A stretch of DNA of 64,000 nucleotides from Arcticimaribacter sp965277835 (GCA_965277835.1 OZ255841.1:310001-374000), one strand, 5' to 3'. Shown: positions 42,787-52,587, numbered from the stretch's first letter. Made by a program: numbers and translations. The notes: generated by a model not told the origin, from the letters alone.

Positions 42787-43650
42787 TTGAAAAACTTGTC
42801 GAGTGCTATTCGATTTATGCTAATAAGTACTTTGTCTTTTGCAATTATGAATATAATTATCAAACGACTGAATTATTATCCTACGTTTCAATTAGTGTTT
42901 TTTAGATGTATAGGCTCTTTGGTTTTTACTACTATTTTTTTGAAAGCAAACAAGATTTCTTTTATAGGCAATAAAATGAAATTACTTATATTCAGAGGTA
43001 TTGCTGGCGTAACCTCAATGGCAATGTTTTTTTTAGCCATTCACTATATCTCTGTTGGTTCTGCAGTTACGCTTCGTTATATTGCCCCTCTGTTTGCTGC
43101 TGTTTTAGCAGTTATTTTTTTAAAAGAAAAGATACTTCCTTTACAATGGTTTTTCTTTTTACTTGCTTTTGTTGGAGTATTATTAATTAAAGGTTTTGAC
43201 ACTACTGTTTCGACTTTTGGGTTACTTCTTATTATTGGGGCTGCATTTTTTAGTGCTATTGTTTATATTTTAATTAATAAGATTGGGCATCATGATCATC
43301 CCGTTATTGTAGTCCACTATTTTATGTTAATTGCTGGTTTGGTTGGAGGAATAGGCACCTTATTTTATTGGAAACTTCCTATGAACCAAACGGATTGGTT
43401 GTTGTTATTTTCTCTTGGGGTTTTTGGTTACTTTGGTCAGCTTTTTATGACAAAAGCCTTTCAATCTGGACCTGCTTATATGATAGCTCCTTTTAAATAT
43501 GTTGAAGTGATTTTTACACTTTCAGTGGGGACTTTATATTTACAAGAAGAGTATTCTTTTTGGAGTTTAATGGGCGTGGCTTTAATTATAGTTAGCCTTT
43601 CGATAAATGTTATCTATAAATCAAGAAAAAATAAAATTGAAAAGGGTTGA
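42787..43650 (+). CDS. EamA/DMT family transporter
   Basis: 287-aa inner-membrane transporter with ten predicted helices in two EamA repeats. The first includes LISTLSFAIMNIIIKRL, VFFRCIGSLVFT, VGSAVTLRYIAPLFAAVLA and FLKEKILPLQW; the second ends with GPAYMIAPFKYVEVIFTLSVGTLYLQEEY. The start is TTG at 42787 (MKNLSSAIRFML); no ATG precedes the first helix. Substrate is unknown (drug, metabolite or amino acid export are usual). Confidence 0.88.
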   Translation: MKNLSSAIRFMLISTLSFAIMNIIIKRLNYYPTFQLVFFRCIGSLVFTTIFLKANKISFIGNKMKLLIFRGIAGVTSMAMFFLAIHYISVGSAVTLRYIAPLFAAVLAVIFLKEKILPLQWFFFLLAFVGVLLIKGFDTTVSTFGLLLIIGAAFFSAIVYILINKIGHHDHPVIVVHYFMLIAGLVGGIGTLFYWKLPMNQTDWLLLFSLGVFGYFGQLFMTKAFQSGPAYMIAPFKYVEVIFTLSVGTLYLQEEYSFWSLMGVALIIVSLSINVIYKSRKNKIEKG

Positions 43651-43879
43651 TTTTATATGATTTATTCTTCTTAATAAATATTTTCACACTATTTACTTGG
43701 TTTAATCTGATTACTCGGGTCAGGTATGCACTAACCAATAAGACAATTTGTAGTACAAGTTATTTTAAAATTATCTAAATAAAAAGGTTAGTAAAACTTC
43801 ATTTTATGAGACTTTCTAGTTACTGCATGGAATTATAAAAAATAATTTCAAATAAGTATAATATTTTTCTTATTTGATA

Positions 43880-43887
43880 TACTTTTG
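43880..43887 (+). promoter_or_regulatory. -7 element for pckA
   Basis: TACTTTTG matches TAnnTTTG, 25 nt before the pckA ATG. The remaining 43651-43879 gap is AT-rich with no gene, clear hairpin or repeat seen. Confidence 0.5.
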
Positions 43888-43912
43888 ATTATATAAAAAA
43901 AGGCTTGCTTTT

Positions 43913-45523
43913 ATGAAAACAAAACAAAATCTTAAGATATCATTAGAAAATTACGGAATCAAATCTAGTAATTTGTTGTATCAACTATCTTCCGATGAGC
44001 TTCACAATCTTACTCTTGCCAAAGGCATGGGAATTGAAACCTCTTTAGGTGCGTTATCTGTTAATACGGGTGAGTTCACTGGGCGTTCTCCAAAAGATCG
44101 ATTTATTGTAAAAGACGACATTACGCGCGATAAAGTTTGGTGGGGCCCCGTAAATATTCCATTCGATCCTATAGATTTTGATAATTTATATGATGACGTA
44201 ATTAACTATTTAGACAGTAAAGATTTATATGTCCGAGATTCTTATGTTTGTGCAGATCCAGCTCATAGAATGAGTGTTCGTGTTATTAATGAGTATCCTT
44301 GGTCAAACTTATTTGCCTTAAATATGTTTATTCGTCCTACAGAAGACGAATTGCAGAACTTTAACCCTGAATGGGCGGTAATTAATGCGCCAGGTTTTAT
44401 GGCAGACCCCAAACGACATGCCACACGACAACATAATTTTGCTATTGTTAATTTCACTAAAAAAATAGTTTTGATAGGTGGGACAGGCTATACAGGAGAA
44501 ATTAAGAAAAGTATTTTTTCGGTGCTAAACTTTATCCTTCCAGTATTTCAAAATACGTTACCTATGCACTGTTCTGCTAATGTTAATGAAGAAGGAGAAA
44601 CAGCTATCTTTTTTGGGCTTTCGGGGACAGGGAAAACAACTCTATCTACAGATTCTAACAGAAAATTGATTGGAGATGATGAACATGGTTGGAACAGCAA
44701 AGATTCAGTTTTTAATTTTGAAGGCGGCTGTTATGCTAAGGTTATCAATTTGAATGCTAATGACGAGCCAGAAATTTTTGGAGCTATTAGAAAAGGCGCT
44801 TTATTAGAAAATGTTATTATTGATAATAATAATCAAGTTGACTTTACCGATGACTCCATTACTCAGAATACTAGGGTTAGCTATCCCATTCATTTTATTG
44901 ATAATATCCGAAAACCTTCTATAGCGACAAACCCTAAGAATATTTTTTTCTTAACCGCAGATGCTTTTGGTGTATTACCGCCTATATCTAAGTTGACAGC
45001 TAGTCAGGCAGCGTATCATTTTATTTCAGGATATACAGCAAAAGTAGCAGGCACCGAAGCAGGAGTTGTCGAACCTATACCTTCTTTTTCGGCTTGCTTT
45101 GGAGCACCTTTTATGCCGTTACACCCTTCGGTATATGCAGAGATATTAATTGAAAAAATGAATAAAGCACAAGTTAATGTATGGTTAGTTAACACAGGTT
45201 GGACTGGCGGACCATATGGAGTAGGAAACCGAATGAAACTAAAATATACACGCGCAATGATTAACGCTGCTCTCAATGGTTCTTTAGGGTCTTATTCATA
45301 CGATGATTATCATATTCATTCGGTTTTTGGTGTAGCACAACCTCGTACGTGTCCAGGGGTACCTACTAAAATTTTAAGCCCTCGGGCTACATGGAATGAT
45401 GATGAGAAATATTATGCCACTGCATTCAAATTATCAAATGCTTTTAGAGAAAATTTTAAAAAATTTGAATCTCATGCGAACGAAGAAATTAGGAGAGGAG
45501 GTCCTCAGAGGTATGCACATTAG
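43913..45523 (+). CDS. pckA: Phosphoenolpyruvate carboxykinase (ATP)
   Basis: Decarboxylates oxaloacetate to PEP, the committing step of gluconeogenesis. 536 aa. It carries TGEFTGRSPKDRFIVKD, MHCSANVNEEGETAIFFGLSGTGKTTLSTD (kinase-1 loop for ATP), IGDDEHGWN (metal and PEP ligands), FEGGCYAKVINL, and TAKVAGTEAGV. All catalytic blocks are intact. It is convergent with fbp, 17 bp apart. Confidence 0.97.
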   Translation: MKTKQNLKISLENYGIKSSNLLYQLSSDELHNLTLAKGMGIETSLGALSVNTGEFTGRSPKDRFIVKDDITRDKVWWGPVNIPFDPIDFDNLYDDVINYLDSKDLYVRDSYVCADPAHRMSVRVINEYPWSNLFALNMFIRPTEDELQNFNPEWAVINAPGFMADPKRHATRQHNFAIVNFTKKIVLIGGTGYTGEIKKSIFSVLNFILPVFQNTLPMHCSANVNEEGETAIFFGLSGTGKTTLSTDSNRKLIGDDEHGWNSKDSVFNFEGGCYAKVINLNANDEPEIFGAIRKGALLENVIIDNNNQVDFTDDSITQNTRVSYPIHFIDNIRKPSIATNPKNIFFLTADAFGVLPPISKLTASQAAYHFISGYTAKVAGTEAGVVEPIPSFSACFGAPFMPLHPSVYAEILIEKMNKAQVNVWLVNTGWTGGPYGVGNRMKLKYTRAMINAALNGSLGSYSYDDYHIHSVFGVAQPRTCPGVPTKILSPRATWNDDEKYYATAFKLSNAFRENFKKFESHANEEIRRGGPQRYAH

Positions 45524-45540
45524 TTAGCTTTTGGAGGCTT

Positions 45541-46548
45541 TTAGCCTTCATCTTTTATATACTGCATTACTTTTTTTACCATAAGAGCATTACCACAAAT
45601 AAACGGTACCCTTTGATGCAGTTCGGTTGGGTTTATTTCAAGTATGTTATTATACCCATCTGTAGCCAAGCCTCCTGCTTGTTCTGTTAGTAACGCAATG
45701 GGGTTACATTCGTATAATAGACGTAACTTTCCATTAGATGCTTGACTGCTTTTCGGGTATAAATAAATTCCTCCTTTAATTAAATTTCTATGAAAGTCGG
45801 ATACAAGTGAACCAATATAACGAGACGTATATGAGTCACCTTCTCGTATTTCTTGGCAATATTTAAGGTATTTTTTTATTCCTGGTGAGAAAAAATTATA
45901 GTTCCCTTCGTTAATTGAATAAATACGTCCTTTTTTTGGAAATTTCATGTTGGGGTGAGACAAATAAAATGTTCCAATTGCAGGATTAAAAGTAAACCCA
46001 TTGACTCCATGACCAGTAGTATAGACTAACATGGTAGACGTTCCATATATTATATACCCAGCAGCGACTTGGGCTTCCCCTTTTTGTAAAAAGTCATGTT
46101 TTTGAACAGGAGTTCCAAGAGGCGTTTTTCGGCGATAAATAGAAAAAATAGAACCTACAGAGACATTGACATCAATATTACTTGATCCGTCTAACGGGTC
46201 GATTAATACTACATATTTGTTTTGATTGTTTTTTCCACTACTATTTATGGCAATAAAATCTTCTTCTTCTTCTGATGCTAAACCGCAAATAATTTCTCGT
46301 TTAGATAGCGAATCAATAAAAACGTCATTGGCAAACACATCTAATTTTTGCTGTATTTCTCCTGAAAAATTTTTGTTATCACTTTTTCCTACAATGTCAA
46401 TTAACCCAGCTTTATTTACTTTGTGGTTTACCATTTTGGCAGCCAGTCGAATTGCATTTATTAATCTTGAAAGCTCACCAGTGGAGTATTCAAATTCAGT
46501 TTGATTTTCAATAATAAATTCTCCAAGGGTTTGATACGTAGGGTTCAT
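45541..46548 (-). CDS. fbp: Fructose-1,6-bisphosphatase, class 1
   Basis: Gluconeogenic phosphatase of 335 aa. It has LASEEEEDFIAI (metal ligands), VVLIDPLDGSSNIDVNVSVGSIFSIY (the DPLDGS signature), MLVYTTGHGVNGFTFNP, RYIGSLVSDFHRNLIKGGIYLYP and a C-terminal EQAGGLATDG block. Facing pckA tail to tail, it makes this a small gluconeogenesis locus, fitting the acs gene 4 kb upstream. Confidence 0.96.
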   Translation of the reverse strand: MNPTYQTLGEFIIENQTEFEYSTGELSRLINAIRLAAKMVNHKVNKAGLIDIVGKSDNKNFSGEIQQKLDVFANDVFIDSLSKREIICGLASEEEEDFIAINSSGKNNQNKYVVLIDPLDGSSNIDVNVSVGSIFSIYRRKTPLGTPVQKHDFLQKGEAQVAAGYIIYGTSTMLVYTTGHGVNGFTFNPAIGTFYLSHPNMKFPKKGRIYSINEGNYNFFSPGIKKYLKYCQEIREGDSYTSRYIGSLVSDFHRNLIKGGIYLYPKSSQASNGKLRLLYECNPIALLTEQAGGLATDGYNNILEINPTELHQRVPFICGNALMVKKVMQYIKDEG

Positions 46549-46612
46549 TTGAGGTAATAATTTATGTTATAAAAATATGTAATTTTAAATAAGAAAGAGG
46601 TATTCCTTTTTG

Positions 46613-46620
46613 TAAGTTTG
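46613..46620 (+). promoter_or_regulatory. -7 element for trxB
   Basis: TAAGTTTG matches TAnnTTTG, 29 nt before the trxB ATG at 46650. Confidence 0.5.
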
Positions 46621-46649
46621 TTTAATATTTAACTTAGAGAATATAAAAA

Positions 46650-47594
46650 ATGAAAGAAACGATAGAACACGTTAAATGTTTAATTATTGGTTCGGGTCCG
46701 GCGGGTTATACAGCGGCTATATATGCTGCTAGGGCTAATATGTTTCCAGTTTTATACCAAGGTATTCAGCCAGGAGGTCAGTTGACAACGACTAATGAAG
46801 TAGAAAATTTCCCTGGTTATCCTAAGGGAGTTACTGGCCCTGAAATGATGATAGAATTGAAAGAACAAGCTGAACGCTTTGGCACTAGTGTTAGAGATGG
46901 TTGGATTACTAAAGTAGATTTCTCTAGTGATATTCATAAAGTTTGGGTTAACGAAACTACTGAAATACATGCAGATACTATAATAATTGCTACAGGTGCT
47001 TCTGCTAAATATTTAGGTTTAGATTCTGAGCAAAAATATTTAAAACTTGGAGGAGGAGTATCGGCATGTGCAGTTTGTGATGGGTTTTTCTATAAAAATC
47101 AAGAGGTAGTTATTGTTGGAGCAGGGGATGCGGCTTGCGAAGAGGCACACTACTTATCTAAGTTATGTACTAAAGTAACTATGTTAGTTCGTAGAGATGA
47201 ATTTAGAGCTTCTAAAATTATGGCAGATAGAGTTAAGAAAACTGAGAACATTGAAATTTTATTTAATACAGAGACAGATGAAGTTTTAGGAGACGGGCAA
47301 GTGGTTACTGCAGTTCGGGCAAAGAACAACAAGACTCAAGAGCATATTGAAATTCCAGCAACAGGTTTCTTTGTGGCTATTGGTCATGAGCCAAACACAA
47401 AAGTATTTTCCGATTATTTGGAATTAGATAAGTCAGGATATATTATTAATGTTCCTGGTAGTTCTAAGACAAACATCGATGGCGTTTTTGTTTCGGGAGA
47501 TGCGGCTGACCATATATATAGGCAAGCTATTACGGCTGCAGGGACAGGTTGCATGGCAGCACTCGATGCAGAACGTTATTTGGCAGCAAAATAA
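46650..47594 (+). CDS. trxB: Thioredoxin-disulfide reductase
   Basis: NADPH-dependent flavoprotein reducing thioredoxin, 314 aa. FAD loop IIGSGPAGYTAAIYAARA, QPGGQLTTTNEVENFPG, the redox pair in SACAVCDGFF, the NADP loop VIVGAGDAACEEAHYLSKL, and the C-terminal GVFVSGDAADHIYRQAITAAGTGCMAALDAERYL. The stop TAA directly abuts the stop of the convergent lipoprotein gene. Confidence 0.96.
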   Translation: MKETIEHVKCLIIGSGPAGYTAAIYAARANMFPVLYQGIQPGGQLTTTNEVENFPGYPKGVTGPEMMIELKEQAERFGTSVRDGWITKVDFSSDIHKVWVNETTEIHADTIIIATGASAKYLGLDSEQKYLKLGGGVSACAVCDGFFYKNQEVVIVGAGDAACEEAHYLSKLCTKVTMLVRRDEFRASKIMADRVKKTENIEILFNTETDEVLGDGQVVTAVRAKNNKTQEHIEIPATGFFVAIGHEPNTKVFSDYLELDKSGYIINVPGSSKTNIDGVFVSGDAADHIYRQAITAAGTGCMAALDAERYLAAK

Positions 47595-48233
47595 TTATTG
47601 CTCCTGACCAGTACTAGTAATTAAATTATACTGTGTTATTTCTTCTTCTGTCATATAGTGAACTGAGTTTGCTGGCGCAGCATTAATGGTAAAGTAATAA
47701 AAGTCTTCTGCTTGTTTTTGAGTAAACCCAACACTTACATAATAGTTTATATAGCGTAAATGATTCTCATGTCCAACGGGGAAGTCAGTAGCAGTTACGT
47801 TTTCTTTTGTCCAAGAACGCACACCAATTTTAGTATTATTACCTCTTGTTCGCATTCTTCCAGCAAGAAAAAAATCTACGCCCCCAAAGGCTATCGTAGC
47901 ATTATCTAACAAATGAATTTGCATTCCTTTTTTATGAATTTTTTTTGATAACTCTAAATTCACGTCATCGTCATTTGCCCCATCACAGTTTACTATATTA
48001 ATACGAAAAACGAAAGGGAAGGCTTTTTCTAATTTGTTAAAATTGTCGAGTGAAGAACTATTGAGTATACCATCCATTTGTATTGTAGTTTTATTGTCTA
48101 AAACCTTGAAGATGCCAAACTGTGTAGTGCTACTAGATGGAGTAGTAATTACCTCTATTCCTGAGGATTTACTGCAAGATAAAGTTATTGTAAACACACT
48201 AAAAAGCATTAGAATTAACCTGAAAGCTTTCAT
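47595..48233 (-). CDS. ClpP/crotonase-fold-like lipoprotein
   Basis: 212-aa lipoprotein with lipobox TLSC near residue 20. The mature part resembles a periplasmic ClpP-like family often labelled alpha/beta hydrolase or COG3904-like: MDGILNSSSLDNFNKL, LSKKIHKKGMQIHL, ATIAFGGVDFFLAGRMRT, IGVRSW, YYVSVGF..FYYFTINAAPANSVHYMTEEEI. From memory, relatives read I-A-S-G-G where this one reads I-A-F-G-G; if that Ser is the nucleophile, this copy lacks it and may be inactive. The assignment rests on remembered motif order, so it is tentative. Confidence 0.6.
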   Translation of the reverse strand: MKAFRLILMLFSVFTITLSCSKSSGIEVITTPSSSTTQFGIFKVLDNKTTIQMDGILNSSSLDNFNKLEKAFPFVFRINIVNCDGANDDDVNLELSKKIHKKGMQIHLLDNATIAFGGVDFFLAGRMRTRGNNTKIGVRSWTKENVTATDFPVGHENHLRYINYYVSVGFTQKQAEDFYYFTINAAPANSVHYMTEEEITQYNLITSTGQEQ

Positions 48234-48268
48234 AGTATTTCACTTTTTAAAGACTTAATAAACTTGTT

Positions 48269-48745
48269 TTATTTACCTAGAAAAGAAGAATACATCCATA
48301 TAAGTTTTTCTTGCTCTCTTATATAATCGCTCATTAGCGCATTTGTACCTTCGTCGTTAGCTTCGTCAGATAATTTAAGTACTTCTCTTTGTAAGATAAT
48401 AAGCATTTTAAAAGAATCGAGAATATTTTTAACTGCTTTGATTCCATCTATTACTTCTACGCTTTCATTTATTTTAGAAGTTTTTATATAATTCGAGTAT
48501 CTATGTTCAGGGGTATGCTCAAGAGTTAAAACGCGTTCTGCAATTTCATCTATTTTTAGAAGTAGGTCATTATAAAGCTCTTCAAATTTTGCATGTAACT
48601 CAAAAAAATTATGCCCTTTTATATTCCAATGAAAACCCCTTACATTTTGGTAAAATATAGAATAATTTGCTAATAGTTCATTGAGTTTAATTGTTAACCC
48701 TTTTGACTCGGATTTTTCAAGACCAATTGAATTTAATTTTTCCAT
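48269..48745 (-). CDS. dps: Dps family DNA-protection ferritin
   Basis: 158-aa four-helix ferritin-like protein that oxidises and stores iron and shields DNA. The interfacial ferroxidase residues are visible in RGFHWNIKGHNFFELHAKFEELYNDLLLKIDEIAER (His, Asp, Glu), and the end is EQEKLIWMYSSFLGK. It lies among redox and repair genes (trxB, msrB), suggesting an oxidative-stress neighbourhood. Confidence 0.93.
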   Translation of the reverse strand: MEKLNSIGLEKSESKGLTIKLNELLANYSIFYQNVRGFHWNIKGHNFFELHAKFEELYNDLLLKIDEIAERVLTLEHTPEHRYSNYIKTSKINESVEVIDGIKAVKNILDSFKMLIILQREVLKLSDEANDEGTNALMSDYIREQEKLIWMYSSFLGK

Positions 48746-48775
48746 TACTCTAAGATTTATTTGAATAGTATATTA

Positions 48776-50164
48776 TTATAAATGAATTACTTCACCGTAA
48801 GCATCTGCAACAGCTTCCATTACGGCTTCTGACATTGTTGGGTGTGGGTGAATAGTTTTTAGTACTTCGTGACCTGTGGTCTCTAATTTACGTCCTAAAA
48901 CTGCTTCTGCAATCATATCTGTTACTCCAGCACCTATCATGTGACAACCTAACCATTCACCATACTTAGCATCAAAAATGACTTTCACAAAACCTTCGGA
49001 GCTTCCTCCTGCTTGTGCTTTTCCAGAGGCAGAGAAAGGAAATTTCCCTACTTTAATATCATATCCTTGTTCTTTTGCTTGTGTTTCGGTTAAACCTACA
49101 GAAGCAATTTCTGGAGAACAGTAGGTACACCCAGGGATGTTTCCATAATCTATAGGCTCTACATTATGTCCTGCAATTTTTTCGACACATAGAATACCTT
49201 CAGCCGAGGCAACATGTGCCAAAGCCTGCCCTGGAGTTACATCTCCTATTGCATAATATCCAGGAATATTTGTTTGATAAAAATCGTTAACTAATATCTT
49301 GTCTTTATCTACTGCAATGCCAACATCTTGAAGCCCAATATCCTCAATATTAGTTTTTATTCCAACTGCGGATAATACGACATCTGCTTTTAGGGTTTCT
49401 TCTCCCTTAGCAGTTTTGACAGTAGCTGTTACTCCTTTTCCTGAAGTATCAACTTTAGTTACCTCTGCCTTAGTCATAATATTGATTCCTGCTTTTTTGA
49501 AAGAACGTTCTAGTTGTTTAGACACTTCTTCATCTTCAACAGGAACAATACGATCTAAATATTCTACAATAGTAACTTCGGTACCTATAGTATTATAAAA
49601 GTAGGCAAATTCAATACCAATAGCTCCAGAGCCTACTACAATAAGTTTTTTCGGTTGTTTGGGTAATGACATTGCCTCGCGGTATCCAATTACCTTAGTA
49701 CCGTCTTGAGGCAGGTTTGGTAATTCTCTTGACCGTGCTCCTGTTGCTATGATAACATTTTTGGCACTATAAATAGTAGTTTCATTGTCTAGGGTAACAC
49801 TTACTTTTTTATTTGATTGTACTTTCCCAAAACCATTAATTACATCAATTTTATTCTTCTTCATTAGAAATTGAACCCCTTTGCTCATTCCGCCTGCCAC
49901 ATTGCGACTACGATTAATAACTGCGTTAAAATCTTGACTATAATCAGTAACTTTAAGACCGTAGTCCGAGGCGTGTTTTAGGTAATCGAAAACCTGAGCA
50001 GATTTTAATAGCGCCTTAGTAGGAATACACCCCCAGTTAAGACAAACGCCCCCAAGGCTTTCTTTTTCAATTATAGCAGTTTTAAGCCCTAGTTGGGCAG
50101 CACGAATAGCAGTTACGTATCCACCTGGACCGCTACCCAAAATGATGATATCATATGTTGTCAT
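48776..50164 (-). CDS. lpdA: Dihydrolipoyl dehydrogenase
   Basis: E3 flavoprotein of 2-oxoacid dehydrogenase complexes, 462 aa. The start is chosen at the Met of MTTYDIIILGSGPGGYV (50164); a Met eight codons upstream adds non-family residues. FAD loop, redox pair GGVCLNWGCIPTKALL, NAD loop VVGSGAIGIEFAYFYNTIG, YAIGDVTPG, and the C-terminal dimer-interface IHPHPTMSEAVMEA with the catalytic His-Glu. No E1/E2 genes are adjacent. Confidence 0.95.
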   Translation of the reverse strand: MTTYDIIILGSGPGGYVTAIRAAQLGLKTAIIEKESLGGVCLNWGCIPTKALLKSAQVFDYLKHASDYGLKVTDYSQDFNAVINRSRNVAGGMSKGVQFLMKKNKIDVINGFGKVQSNKKVSVTLDNETTIYSAKNVIIATGARSRELPNLPQDGTKVIGYREAMSLPKQPKKLIVVGSGAIGIEFAYFYNTIGTEVTIVEYLDRIVPVEDEEVSKQLERSFKKAGINIMTKAEVTKVDTSGKGVTATVKTAKGEETLKADVVLSAVGIKTNIEDIGLQDVGIAVDKDKILVNDFYQTNIPGYYAIGDVTPGQALAHVASAEGILCVEKIAGHNVEPIDYGNIPGCTYCSPEIASVGLTETQAKEQGYDIKVGKFPFSASGKAQAGGSSEGFVKVIFDAKYGEWLGCHMIGAGVTDMIAEAVLGRKLETTGHEVLKTIHPHPTMSEAVMEAVADAYGEVIHL

Positions 50165-50224
50165 AAGTTCTTTATTTATGCGGTGCAAAATACAAAAAAA
50201 GAAAAGGAAGTAAAAGTGTTTTGA

Positions 50225-50638
50225 TTAATCCTTTTGAGGGGTAAAATCTATACTAGCAGAGTTAACACAGTATCGTTTACCAGACTCAGTAGGCCCATCA
50301 TTAAAAACATGACCTTGATGCCCTCCACACTGTGAACATATAATTTCTACTCGAACCATTCCAAACGATGTGTCTTTTCGATATTCAAGAGCCCCTTCGA
50401 TACTGTCGCTATAGCTAGGCCATCCACAACCGCTTTCAAATTTAGAGTCGCTTTTATATAATGGTTGGCTACACCCTTTACAGTTATAAGTTCCGTTTTC
50501 AAAATGGTTATTATATTGACCACTATGTGAGGGCTCTGTACCTTGCTTTCGTAAAATACGATACTCTTCGTCAGTTAATAACTCTCGCCATTTTTCATCT
50601 GTTTTTTCAACAGGATATTTTTTATTATTTGTCATCAT
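50225..50638 (-). CDS. msrB: Methionine-R-sulfoxide reductase, cytoplasmic copy
   Basis: 137-aa repair enzyme reducing methionine-R-sulfoxide. Zinc-binding pairs CKGC and CSQC, then GCGWPSYSD, GGHQGHVFNDGP, and the catalytic Cys in GKRYCVNSASIDF. There is no signal peptide. It overlaps the exported msrB by 14 bp and is made from the same transcript. Confidence 0.94.
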   Translation of the reverse strand: MMTNNKKYPVEKTDEKWRELLTDEEYRILRKQGTEPSHSGQYNNHFENGTYNCKGCSQPLYKSDSKFESGCGWPSYSDSIEGALEYRKDTSFGMVRVEIICSQCGGHQGHVFNDGPTESGKRYCVNSASIDFTPQKD

Positions 50639-51116
50639 CAGCAGGTATAAATTCTAATGCTATAGAATTAAGGCAATGGCGTTTACCTGTTGTTTTTCTT
50701 GGTCCATCATTAAATATATGACCTAAATGACCACCACAAGTACTACACCTTACTTCTGTTCTTGCATAACCTAATTTGTAGTCCACATCATATTCGATGT
50801 TTTCCTCAATTCCACGGTCAAAAGAAGGCCAACCAGTTCCAGAATCAAATTTGTGTTCAGAATAATAGATAGGCGTATTACACCCTTTACATAAATAAGT
50901 ACCGTCTTTATAAAAAGAATTGTATTCTCCTGTGAAAGGTCTTTCGGTTCCTGCTTTGCGAAGTACCCGAAAAGCCAAGGGAGAAAGCTCTGCTTTCCAT
51001 TCAGCTTCTGTTTTTTGAACAGTATATGCTTTTTGTTCTTTAGATGCTTTCTTTGTAGTCGTTTGACAACTCACAAAAAAAGGTAGAAGTAAGGTAAATA
51101 TTACAATTTGTTTCAT
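50625..51116 (-). CDS. msrB: Methionine-R-sulfoxide reductase, lipoprotein copy
   Basis: 163-aa MsrB with an N-terminal lipoprotein signal (MKQIVIFTLLLPFFVSC, Cys17). The catalytic domain has CKGC, GTGWPSFD, CSTCGGHLGHIFNDGP and the catalytic Cys in GKRHCLNSIALEF. It probably repairs oxidised envelope proteins, complementing the cytoplasmic copy encoded directly downstream. Confidence 0.93.
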   Translation of the reverse strand: MKQIVIFTLLLPFFVSCQTTTKKASKEQKAYTVQKTEAEWKAELSPLAFRVLRKAGTERPFTGEYNSFYKDGTYLCKGCNTPIYYSEHKFDSGTGWPSFDRGIEENIEYDVDYKLGYARTEVRCSTCGGHLGHIFNDGPRKTTGKRHCLNSIALEFIPADDDK

Positions 51117-51261
51117 GTCTTAAAATTCTAGCTTATGTAAGGCTTTCACGAAGATAAGAATCTTTTTTCTGTAATTATTATTTTTAACTATTCTTTTAAA
51201 TAGCCTTAACTTTTGTTGAAACTGAATATATACTTTATATTTATTAAATAAGATAAAAACT

Positions 51262-52584
51262 ATGTTTCAACCTAAAGTTGCCCTTGCTAAGGGGAGTAAA
51301 AAACTGATTAATGCATGGGCTTTTTATGATTGGGCAAACTCGGTTTATGCTCTTGTCATCTCATCTACTATTTTTCCACTTTATTTTGGGTTACTTTTTG
51401 TACACGACAATAAGATTGATTTTTTTGGGTATTCTGTTAAGAATACAGCAATGATAAGTTTTGTTACTGCACTAGCATTCATTGTTGTATCTATTATATC
51501 CCCTATATTATCAGGAATTGCAGATTATATTGGTAACAAAAAAACGTTCATGAAATTTTTTGTTTTCATGGGCTCCTTATCGTGTATAGGCTTATACTGG
51601 TTTAACCTCGAAACGATATATTTAGGGTTATTATTTTATTTTTTGGCAATGGTAGGTATATGGGCAAGTATAGTCTTTTATAATTCTTATTTGCCCGACA
51701 TAGCTTATGCCGAACAACAAGATAGGGCAAGTGCTCGTGGGTATTCTATGGGGTATGTAGGTAGTGTATTGTTGTTATTGTTTAATTTATCAATGATAAT
51801 GAAACCCGAATGGTATAGTATATATGGAACAGAAAGAGAAGCGAGTATGCAGGCAATGAAATATTCGTTTGTATCTGTAGGAATATGGTGGGCGCTTTTT
51901 AGTTTGTACCCTTTTTATTATTTACCCAAAGGGGTAGGTACAAAAGAAAAGACAACAACTAATATTGTTTGGAATGGGTTTAAAGAGCTGCAAATAATAT
52001 GGGGTCAATTAAAAGAAAACTTGCTTTTGAAAAGTTATTTGAAAGCCTTTTTTGTGTATAGCACTTCTTTACAGACAATAATGTTAGCAGCAGCTTATTT
52101 TGGGGAAGAAGAAATTCAGTGGGGTTCAGACTCTAATAAGACAATAGGGTTGATATCAAGTATATTATTAATTCAACTTGTAGCCATTATTGGTGCTATA
52201 CTTACGGCTCGATGTTCAGAACGTTTTGGGAACATAAGAACCCTTATAGGAATTAATATAATTTGGGCTATTTTATGTGTGTGTACTTTTTTTATCACTT
52301 CGCCAATGGAGTTCTATATTATAGCTAGTTGTGTGGGCTTGGTAATGGGAGGGGTACAATCTTTATCGCGTTCGACCTATTCTAAATTTTTACCCAAAAC
52401 CGAGGACACAACATCATACTTTAGTTTTTATGATGTAACCGAAAAGATTGCTATCATTATCGGGATGCTTTTATTTGGTGTATTAGATCAAATAACAGGA
52501 AGCATGCGCACCTCCATTTTATTTTTCTGTGTGTTTTTTGTTGTCGGTGCGCTTATGCTTTTGCGAGTTCCTAAAAAATATTAA
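51262..52584 (+). CDS. MFS transporter, UMF1/Atg22-like family
   Basis: 440-aa membrane transporter with about twelve helices. The start block KLINAWAFYDWANSVYALVISSTIFPLYFG is characteristic of the Atg22-like (UMF1) group. Others: LSGIADYIGNKKTFMKFF, NSYLPDIA, ARGYSMGYVGS, and the second-half GGVQSLSRSTYSKFLP. Yeast relatives export amino acids from vacuoles; the bacterial substrate is unknown. It is convergent with the GIN gene, 3 bp apart. Confidence 0.88.
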   Translation: MFQPKVALAKGSKKLINAWAFYDWANSVYALVISSTIFPLYFGLLFVHDNKIDFFGYSVKNTAMISFVTALAFIVVSIISPILSGIADYIGNKKTFMKFFVFMGSLSCIGLYWFNLETIYLGLLFYFLAMVGIWASIVFYNSYLPDIAYAEQQDRASARGYSMGYVGSVLLLLFNLSMIMKPEWYSIYGTEREASMQAMKYSFVSVGIWWALFSLYPFYYLPKGVGTKEKTTTNIVWNGFKELQIIWGQLKENLLLKSYLKAFFVYSTSLQTIMLAAAYFGEEEIQWGSDSNKTIGLISSILLIQLVAIIGAILTARCSERFGNIRTLIGINIIWAILCVCTFFITSPMEFYIIASCVGLVMGGVQSLSRSTYSKFLPKTEDTTSYFSFYDVTEKIAIIIGMLLFGVLDQITGSMRTSILFFCVFFVVGALMLLRVPKKY

Positions 52585-52587
52585 TAA

